A stretch of DNA of 37,844 nucleotides from Chloroflexota bacterium (GTDB lineage: Bacteria; Chloroflexota; Anaerolineae; Aggregatilineales; Phototrophicaceae): the NCBI GenBank assembly GCA_026709625.1, contig JAPOSR010000055.1:1-37844 (forward strand), in the 5' to 3' direction. This document shows, in pieces, positions 32,203-37,844 of this stretch. Position 1 is the first letter of the stretch. Each line of letters opens with the position of its first letter. The notes beneath the pieces are model-generated. The model ran no database searches. It was not told the DNA's origin and was given only the letters and a program-made list of their open reading frames with translations. A program made the position numbers and the translations under genes.

Positions 32203-33837
32203 ATGCAGCTTTTGGGAGTCATCCCGGCGCGATTGCGACCGCATTGGCGCTACCCGCATGCGCTGCCGCGCTGGCATGCTGGGCCTGGACAAGCCACACA
32301 GCTGGTTAGTCTGGCGGTGGTCGCGGTGGTGATGATTCCCATCAGCTTGCTGGCGCTGAGGGCCGTGGGCGCGGGGCAAGAGGGGCTGGACTATCTGCTG
32401 CGCCCGCGGACTCTGCTGATCGTCGGCAACAGCCTGGCGCTCATGCTGGCGGCGACGGGCTTGGCGACCGCGATCGCAGCGCCCTTCGCCTGGCTGACTG
32501 CGCGCTGCGATTTGCCCGGGCGGCGCATATGGCTGGCGCTGGGACTGGCGGCCATGGTGATTCCCTCTTATCTAGTAGCTGTTACCTACAGTGAAGCATT
32601 TGGGCCGCGCGGCATTGTACAGGGCTTGCTCGAACCCTTTGGCGTGCAGCGTCTGCCGGGCGTCAAAGGGTTTGTGGGCGCGACTTTAACGCTGGGCGTG
32701 GTGTCTTTCCCGTACATCGCGCTGCCACTGCGTTCAGCGATTTTGCAGTGCGACCGCAACCTGGAAGAGGCGGGGCACAGCCTGGGCTTGGGTCGGTGGC
32801 GGGTCTTCCGCCAGATCACCTTGCCCCAGCTGCGCCCGGCGCTTTCGGCTGGCATGTTGTTGGCTGCGCTGTACATCCTCAGTGACTTCGGCGCAGTGGC
32901 GGTGATGCAGTACAACGCATTCACGCGCGCCATCTTCTTGCAGACCGAGTCTTTCCGCATGGACAAAGCCTCGCTGCTGGCGCTGGTGCTGATCGTTATG
33001 GCGCTGGCGCTGCTGGCCATGCAATCACGCGTGGCGGGGCGCGGGCGGCGTTATCGCATCGGCAGTGGCGCATCACGCCGGCTGGAAGTGGTGCGGCTGG
33101 GCAAATGGCGTTATCCGGCGCTGGCATTTTGCGGCGCGGTGGCGCTGGCTGGCGTCATCATCCCGATAATCGTGCTGTTTAGCTGGCTGCTTGGTCGCCA
33201 GATGACCAATCCGGTGCAGGTACCGATTTCGCAGCTGGCCGGCAACACCATCGGCGTGAGCGCGGTGGCGGCGCTCGTCGTGACCGGGGCGGCTTTGCCC
33301 TTGGCGCTGCTAGCTATGCGGCGAGCCAAGCGCGTAAATCGCTGGCTTGTCAATCTGGCGTATGCCGGCAATGTGCTGCCGGGCATCGTTGTCGCCTTGG
33401 CGCTGGTGTCATTTGCATCGCAGAACTTGCTGTCGCTGTATCAGACCTTGCCCTTGCTGATTCTGGGCTATGCCGTGCGCTACCTGCCGCTGAGCGTCGG
33501 CGCGACCGAAAGCGCCTTTGCCCAGATCAATCCGCGCTTTGAAGAAGCCGGACGCAGCCTGGGCTTGGGGCGGCTGGCGGTCTTGGCGCGCATCACTGTG
33601 CCACTAGCGCGCGGCGGCATCTTGGCTGGCATGGCGCTGGTCTTCCTCAATGTGATGAAAGAGCTGCCTACCACATTAATCTTGCGGCCAATCGGTTTTC
33701 GCACCTTCGCCACGCGCATCTGGAGCGCCTATGACGAAGCTTTCCTGTCCACAATCGCGCTGCCCGGCTTGGCGCTTATCCTCGCATCGGCGTTCGCGCT
33801 CTTGATTGTGCTCCGGCAAGAAGACATTTTGGGCTGA
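32203..33837 (+). CDS. Ferric iron ABC transporter, fused permease (FbpB-like)
   Basis: This 544-residue permease contains two BPD-type domains in one chain, as in FbpB/SfuB proteins. Each has an EAA loop that contacts the ATPase: EEAGHSLGLGRWRVFRQITL and EEAGRSLGLGRLAVLARITV. About twelve membrane helices are visible. The ATG lies three bases after the preceding stop, so translation is probably coupled. Confidence 0.92.
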   Translation: MQLLGVIPARLRPHWRYPHALPRWHAGPGQATQLVSLAVVAVVMIPISLLALRAVGAGQEGLDYLLRPRTLLIVGNSLALMLAATGLATAIAAPFAWLTARCDLPGRRIWLALGLAAMVIPSYLVAVTYSEAFGPRGIVQGLLEPFGVQRLPGVKGFVGATLTLGVVSFPYIALPLRSAILQCDRNLEEAGHSLGLGRWRVFRQITLPQLRPALSAGMLLAALYILSDFGAVAVMQYNAFTRAIFLQTESFRMDKASLLALVLIVMALALLAMQSRVAGRGRRYRIGSGASRRLEVVRLGKWRYPALAFCGAVALAGVIIPIIVLFSWLLGRQMTNPVQVPISQLAGNTIGVSAVAALVVTGAALPLALLAMRRAKRVNRWLVNLAYAGNVLPGIVVALALVSFASQNLLSLYQTLPLLILGYAVRYLPLSVGATESAFAQINPRFEEAGRSLGLGRLAVLARITVPLARGGILAGMALVFLNVMKELPTTLILRPIGFRTFATRIWSAYDEAFLSTIALPGLALILASAFALLIVLRQEDILG

Positions 33838-33911
33838 AAGACGCGGTCTGCCCGTGTCAGCAAGCGCGATATCATCTATGCTGTCCCTGCGACCGGGCAA
33901 AAAGTGAGCAC

Positions 33912-34949
33912 ATGGCATTCGCGCTGGAAACCGACAGCTTGGGCAAGGTCTTTGATGATGGCTCGACAGCGCTGCGCGAAATCTCGCTGCAAACGCGCGC
34001 TGGCAATTTCATGACGCTGCTGGGACCCAGCGGCAGTGGCAAGACGACCATGCTGCGTCTCTTGGCTGGCTTTGAAAAGCCCACCAGCGGCAGGGTCTGG
34101 ATCGGCGGCGCATTGGTCGCCGATGGCTCGCGCTTTGTTCCCCCAGAGCGGCGCAAAGTGGGCATGGTATTCCAGGATTATGCCCTGTTCCCCCATGTCG
34201 ATGTAGCCGGCAATGTCGGCTTTGGGCTGCGAGCCGGCGCGGCGGGGCGCGACAAGCAAATGCGGCGCATGCTCGACATGGTCGGCTTGCCAAAGTTCTC
34301 CGAGCGCATGCCCCATGAGCTGTCTGGCGGGCAGCAGCAGCGGGTGGCGCTGGCCAGAGCCTTGGCGCCCAATCCCGATATCCTGCTGCTGGACGAACCC
34401 TTCTCCAACCTGGACAGCGACCTGCGCGCGCATATTCGCAACGATGTGCGCAAGATTTTGCGCGAAACCGAAACAACCGCGATATTTGTCACCCACGACC
34501 AGGAAGAGGCGCTCAGCCTGTCGGACGAAATTGCCGTCATTTATGAGGGACGTCTGCTGCAGCTCGCCGCCCCGCACATCATCTACAACCGACCCAGCAG
34601 CATCCAGGTGGCAAAGCTCATCGGCGAAGCGAATGTGCTGCCAGCGCGGGCGCAGGGTTTGACCGCTCGCAGCCGCCTGGGCGAAGTCAAGCTGTATCAC
34701 CCACAAAACGGCGAAGTAAGCCTCATGATCCGCCCGGAAGCGCTGCGCATCGACCATCTTGATGAGGTTGGCGTGCCAGCCAAAGTGCAATGGCGCGAAT
34801 TCTTCGGGCACAATCAGCGCGTTGGTTTGACGCTGGGCGATGGCACAGAGCTGGTGGCGTGGACGGGCGTGGAACGGTATATTCGGCGCGGCGATCAAGT
34901 GCGTGTGTCGCTGGGCATGCCCGTGCTGGCCTATGCGGCGAGCGGATGA
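33912..34949 (+). CDS. Ferric iron ABC transporter, ATP-binding protein (FbpC-like)
   Basis: This 345-residue ATPase has Walker A (GPSGSGKTTM), Q-loop (MVFQDYALFPH), signature (LSGGQQQRVALARAL), Walker B (ILLLDEPFSNLD) and the H-loop (FVTHDQEEALSL). A C-terminal TOBE-type region (about 240-345) is typical of the iron, sulfate and spermidine importer ATPases. It energises the preceding permease. It starts 74 bases after the permease gene and ends 22 bases before the convergent histidine kinase gene. Confidence 0.93.
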   Translation: MAFALETDSLGKVFDDGSTALREISLQTRAGNFMTLLGPSGSGKTTMLRLLAGFEKPTSGRVWIGGALVADGSRFVPPERRKVGMVFQDYALFPHVDVAGNVGFGLRAGAAGRDKQMRRMLDMVGLPKFSERMPHELSGGQQQRVALARALAPNPDILLLDEPFSNLDSDLRAHIRNDVRKILRETETTAIFVTHDQEEALSLSDEIAVIYEGRLLQLAAPHIIYNRPSSIQVAKLIGEANVLPARAQGLTARSRLGEVKLYHPQNGEVSLMIRPEALRIDHLDEVGVPAKVQWREFFGHNQRVGLTLGDGTELVAWTGVERYIRRGDQVRVSLGMPVLAYAASG

Positions 34950-34971
34950 CGCGGTTTGCTGGAGCTTGCGC

Positions 34972-36468
34972 CTAGACCGCATCCACCTCCGGCAGCCAGA
35001 CGACAAACTCTGCGCCACAGCCTTCGCCACCGCTCTCGGCACTGAGGCGGCCCTCGTGCGCTTCGACGATCTCTTGGGCGATAGCCAGCCCCAAACCGTT
35101 GCCGCGCTGCGGCCCGCGCGCTTTGTCGGCTTGATAAAAACGCTCGAATATGCGCGGCAAGTCGCCCCGCGCGATGCCGACGCCACTGTCGCGCACTGTC
35201 ACCTTTGCGCCACCGCCAGAGCGCGCCACCGCCACTCGCACGACCCCGCCAGCCGGCGTGAACTTCAGCGCGTTGCTCACCAGATTCGTCAGCACCTGCG
35301 CCAGCCGGTCGCCATCGCCAAGGATGTCGGGCACAGGCGACAAGTCGGTTGTCAACTGAATATGCCCTTGCGCAGCCACGACCTGCAAGCTGTTGACGAC
35401 GCCTTCGCAGAGCCGAGCCATGTCGATGCGTTCGCCCTGCATGGATAGCTTGCCAGCCTGCAGCTGTTCCAGATGAGTCAGCTCGACGACCATGCGGTTG
35501 AGTCGGCTGGCTTCTTCATAAATGATCTGCGCCGCCGCCTGCGGGTCGTCGGCCGCGCCATCGACAATGGCTTGCGCATATCCCTGGATAGAAGTCAGAG
35601 GCGTTTTTAAGTCATGCGAAACATTGCTGAGGAAGTCGCGCTGCGCAGCATTCGCCGCCCGCACTTCGGCTGTCATGTGATTGAACGATTCAGCCAGCGA
35701 GCGCAGTTCGGGCGGGCCGCTGACCGGCACATTGACGCTGTCATCGCCACGCGCCACGCCGGTGGCTGCTTTGGCGACGCGCTGTAGCGGCTGGGCGATT
35801 GTGCGGCTGATCAGCGCCGCCAGCAGCAAGGCGAAGAGGATGCCAGCGATGCCAGCTTGCAGCAATGGCGGCGCCAAGGCGTTGCCAAAGACAGCCAATG
35901 TTTCGTGCAGGCTGACGGTCGGCTGCGGCTCTGCCAAGAGCCACAGATCGTTGCCGGCGATGCGCCCGCCAAAACCGCGCTGCTGTCCAAACATGACGCC
36001 GGCATACAGCCATTCGCCGCCGTCGGGGTCAACGAAGCTGCCAAAGAGCTGTTCGCTGCCGCGACCCAGCACCTTGGCCAGCTGTTCATTGTGATAGACC
36101 TCGCCGCGCAGTTGGATCCGCGCGCCCGGCGTGTATTTGCCCGCGCTGTCATACAGCATAATCGGGCCTTCGCGCGTCACGCCGATGTGCAGGGTGCGCA
36201 CAGCTCGCGTTTGGGCAAAGACATCCAGCAGCTCGTACACTTGCGCTTGCAATCGGTCGCGGCCAAACGGGAGGTGGGCGATAAAATCCAGATAATTCAA
36301 GCCCTGTGTCAGAGCTGCCAGCCGCTCATACGTTGGCGCGTGCGGGGCGCGCCGGCCGCCGATCAACAACAGCAAAGCCATTGCGATGACGCTCAATGTA
36401 ATCATCAGCAGCGCCAGATATGAAGTCAACAGCCGCAAGCGCAGGCTGAAAGCGAGCTTCCTAGCCAT
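34972..36468 (-). CDS. Membrane sensor histidine kinase with HAMP domain
   Basis: This 498-residue kinase has two membrane helices (about 15-37 and 200-222) that flank an external sensing domain of about 160 residues, then HAMP (about 220-275), the H-box FLSNVSHDLKTPLTS with phospho-acceptor His285, and the N, G1, F and G2 boxes (LVSNALKF, VRDSGVGI, FERFYQ, GNGLGLAI). It phosphorylates itself and then its partner, encoded just upstream with an 8-base overlap. The layout resembles PhoR/ResE-type kinases. The signal is not evident. Confidence 0.94.
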   Translation of the reverse strand: MARKLAFSLRLRLLTSYLALLMITLSVIAMALLLLIGGRRAPHAPTYERLAALTQGLNYLDFIAHLPFGRDRLQAQVYELLDVFAQTRAVRTLHIGVTREGPIMLYDSAGKYTPGARIQLRGEVYHNEQLAKVLGRGSEQLFGSFVDPDGGEWLYAGVMFGQQRGFGGRIAGNDLWLLAEPQPTVSLHETLAVFGNALAPPLLQAGIAGILFALLLAALISRTIAQPLQRVAKAATGVARGDDSVNVPVSGPPELRSLAESFNHMTAEVRAANAAQRDFLSNVSHDLKTPLTSIQGYAQAIVDGAADDPQAAAQIIYEEASRLNRMVVELTHLEQLQAGKLSMQGERIDMARLCEGVVNSLQVVAAQGHIQLTTDLSPVPDILGDGDRLAQVLTNLVSNALKFTPAGGVVRVAVARSGGGAKVTVRDSGVGIARGDLPRIFERFYQADKARGPQRGNGLGLAIAQEIVEAHEGRLSAESGGEGCGAEFVVWLPEVDAV

Positions 36469-37150
36469 CTTCGAGTTTGTACCCCACGCCCCAGACGGTT
36501 TCTATCTTGGGGGTCATACCGCGCAGTTTGTGGCGCAGGTGCGCAATATGCACATCGACCGTGCGCGTCTCGCCCGCAAAGTCATAGCCCCAGACCACAT
36601 TCAGCAGGCTGTCGCGGCTGAAAACGACGCCTTTGTTTTGCGCCAGATGCTGCAGCAGGTCGAATTCTTTCATGCGCAGCTCGACCACCTTGTCCGCGAC
36701 TTCGACGCGCCGGCGCTGTGGATCAATGCGCAGGTTGCCGATGCGCATGGCGGCAACAGCGTCTGCCTGCGCGCCAGCCCGGTCTGCCCGCCGCAGGATA
36801 GCTTTGATGCGCGCCACCAGCTCGCGGGGATTGAACGGCTTGGTCAGATAATCATCCGCGCCCAGTTCCAGCCCGACGATTTTGTCGATGTCATCGCTGC
36901 GCGCGGTCAGCATGATGATCGGCACATCAGATTGTTCGCGCACGCGGCGGCAGACTTCCAACCCGTCCATGCCCGGCAGCATCAGATCCAGCACAACCAA
37001 ACCGGGTTTGTCTTGCAAGATCATCCGGCAGGCGGCCGCGCCATTGGTTACGCTACGCACCTGAAAGCCATCCTGTTCGAGGTACATGCGCGCCAGGTCA
37101 ATGATGCGCTGTTCGTCGTCAACCACCAGAATCGCATCAGAATCGGTCAT
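36461..37150 (-). CDS. OmpR/PhoB family response regulator
   Basis: This 229-residue regulator has a complete receiver (ILVVDDE acidic pair, phospho-acceptor Asp55 in VLDLMLPGMDG, Thr in MLTARSD, Lys in LTKPFNP) and a winged-helix DNA-binding domain (about 130-229) ending VDVHIAHLRHKLR and VWGVGYKLE. It binds tandem direct repeats as a dimer. The ATG at 37150 is preferred because the receiver starts at once; a TTG at 37180 would add ten residues. It is the first gene of the operon with the histidine kinase. Confidence 0.94.
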   Translation of the reverse strand: MTDSDAILVVDDEQRIIDLARMYLEQDGFQVRSVTNGAAACRMILQDKPGLVVLDLMLPGMDGLEVCRRVREQSDVPIIMLTARSDDIDKIVGLELGADDYLTKPFNPRELVARIKAILRRADRAGAQADAVAAMRIGNLRIDPQRRRVEVADKVVELRMKEFDLLQHLAQNKGVVFSRDSLLNVVWGYDFAGETRTVDVHIAHLRHKLRGMTPKIETVWGVGYKLEDG

Positions 37151-37248
37151 ATTTTCGCCAATCGTCTGCTTGCGCCGCAACCTCCGGGCAAGGCCGCGTC
37201 CGCCTGCGTCAACTATGACACAATGCCGTCAGTACCGTGCAAGGCAAA

Positions 37249-37266
37249 TGTAAACGCTGTGTAAAC
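37249..37266 (-). promoter_or_regulatory. 11-base-period direct repeat (PhoB/PhoP-box style) upstream of the two-component operon
   Basis: On the minus strand the sequence reads GTTTACA-CAGC-GTTTACA, two identical heptamers spaced 11 bases from start to start. OmpR/PhoB-family regulators bind such repeats. TTGCAC and CATAGT, about 19 bases apart, lie just downstream as possible promoter boxes. This suggests autoregulation of the operon. Confidence 0.45.
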
Positions 37267-37389
37267 ATATCGCAGCGCGCAAGGTCATCATAAACCATTC
37301 GCTGCTCGTCGCGGCATGGTTCTGCGGGGGCGGGCTCGGCTATACTGTCGGGGAAGAAACCACCTAGTTGAGAGGCTCTCGCGCCGCAA

Positions 37390-37844
37390 ATGCCAGTGAT
37401 TCGCCTCGCCAAGCCGACAGATGCCCCTGCCATCCGCGGTATCTATGCGCCAATTGTACAGAATACACACATCTCCTTCGAACAAGTCGCGCCCGCCACA
37501 GCCGAAATCGCCGCGCGCATCCAAAACACATTGGCGCAGCATCCTTGGCTGGTCTGCGAGATGGGCGGAGAGCTGGCTGGGTATGCCTATGCCAGCGCTT
37601 TTCGCAGCCGCGCCGCCTACCAATGGACGACAGAGACGACCGTCTATGTTCACAGCGGCTTCCTGCGCAGGGGCATTGCCCGGGCGCTGTATACATCGCT
37701 GCTGGCTCTGCTGGGTGCGCAGGGATATGTAACGGCGGTGGGGGTGATCGCGCTGCCCAACCCCGCCAGCATCCGCGCGCATGAAGCCATCGGCTTTTAC
37801 AAAATCGGCGTCTTCCGCAATGTAGGGCACAAAGCCGGCGAATG
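37390..37844 (+). CDS. GNAT acetyltransferase, phosphinothricin-acetyltransferase-like (3' end outside window)
   Basis: The open frame from the ATG at 37390 runs off the window; 151 codons are visible. It reads MPVIRLAKPTDAPAIRGIYA, then NTHISFEQVAPA, then VHSGFLRRGIARALYTSLL (acetyl-CoA loop) and IRAHEAIGFYKIGVFRNVGH, which matches the PAT/YncA type of GNAT enzyme. These acetylate the amino group of methionine sulfoximine, phosphinothricin or similar amino acids. A TATACT -10 box lies at 37341-37346. The ribosome site is weak. It diverges from the two-component operon. Confidence 0.88.
   Translation, partial: MPVIRLAKPTDAPAIRGIYAPIVQNTHISFEQVAPATAEIAARIQNTLAQHPWLVCEMGGELAGYAYASAFRSRAAYQWTTETTVYVHSGFLRRGIARALYTSLLALLGAQGYVTAVGVIALPNPASIRAHEAIGFYKIGVFRNVGHKAGE

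Noticed and set aside
31147..35186. Two open frames of more than 400 codons on the minus strand opposite the iron importer genes
   Set aside because: Shadows of the substrate-binding protein and ATPase genes, whose motifs are unambiguous.
1..37844. tRNA, rRNA or CRISPR genes, integrase or intact insertion sequence
   Set aside because: No cloverleaf, rRNA signature, spacer-repeat array or active transposase motif was recognised by eye; the only transposase-like domain lacks catalytic residues.

Overview
The window is GC-rich, gene-dense bacterial chromosome with short intergenic gaps, frequent 1-8 base gene overlaps and several TTG or GTG starts. The organism is most likely a member of the Chloroflexota (Anaerolineae-like). 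This is inferred from gene style: TATP/PTPQP-type extracellular linkers behind a single membrane anchor, FGE-like and SH3_3 surface proteins, an Rv1855c-like LLM oxidoreductase, and a DUF3417-containing alpha-glucan phosphorylase. No rRNA, tRNA, CRISPR array, prophage or intact insertion sequence was seen. The content is mostly housekeeping and metabolic, with a few unusual islands.

Layout. 1-4640: glycogen metabolism (3' end of glgC, a solo CBM48-type glycogen-binding protein, glgP) with one LLM oxidoreductase. 4926-8950: miaB, an overlapping lipoprotein gene, and a large pseudo-receiver/roadblock/transposase-like fusion. 9296-10038: tatA and a membrane-anchored 11-residue-repeat coiled-coil protein. 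10274-15433: tandem bPH membrane protein, GNAT, FGE-like surface protein, PfkB kinase. 15412-20416, minus strand: alkA-like glycosylase, CNNM/CBS protein, EamA transporter, NUDIX CoA pyrophosphatase, a small acidic protein and a DUF5996 protein. 20843-24856, plus strand: aminotransferase, gatB, ssb, and an SDR-fold protein without its catalytic triad. 24861-28228: Mug-type glycosylase, a PsbP-like membrane-anchored protein, a tandem GNAT and a conserved-looking unknown. 28225-30855, minus strand: a tight three-gene operon encoding E2-like, JAB/JAMM and E1-like (ThiF) proteins. 31162-34949: a ferric-iron-type ABC importer behind a structured 5' region. 34972-37150: an OmpR-type response regulator and histidine kinase. 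37390-end: a partial GNAT gene.

The strongest candidate for a little-described system is the E2-JAB-E1 operon. It resembles eukaryote-like ubiquitin conjugation modules of bacteria, but no ubiquitin-like protein is recognisable beside it, the JAMM motif carries a His-to-Gln change, and the JAB protein's C-terminal half itself looks E2/RWD-like. Second is the 627-residue protein at 7067-8950, whose C-terminus looks like an IS200/IS605 Y1 transposase domain with all catalytic residues replaced. Third is a family of three 153-202 bp intergenic elements with shared imperfect terminal inverted repeats and a conserved internal hairpin.

Regulatory signals include a perfect 7+3+7 palindrome over a likely -10 box of glgP, an 11-base-period direct repeat (PhoB/PhoP-box style) upstream of the two-component operon, and two stable hairpins plus a 13-nt direct repeat upstream of the iron transporter. 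All functional statements rest on reading motifs by eye; no database search was possible.
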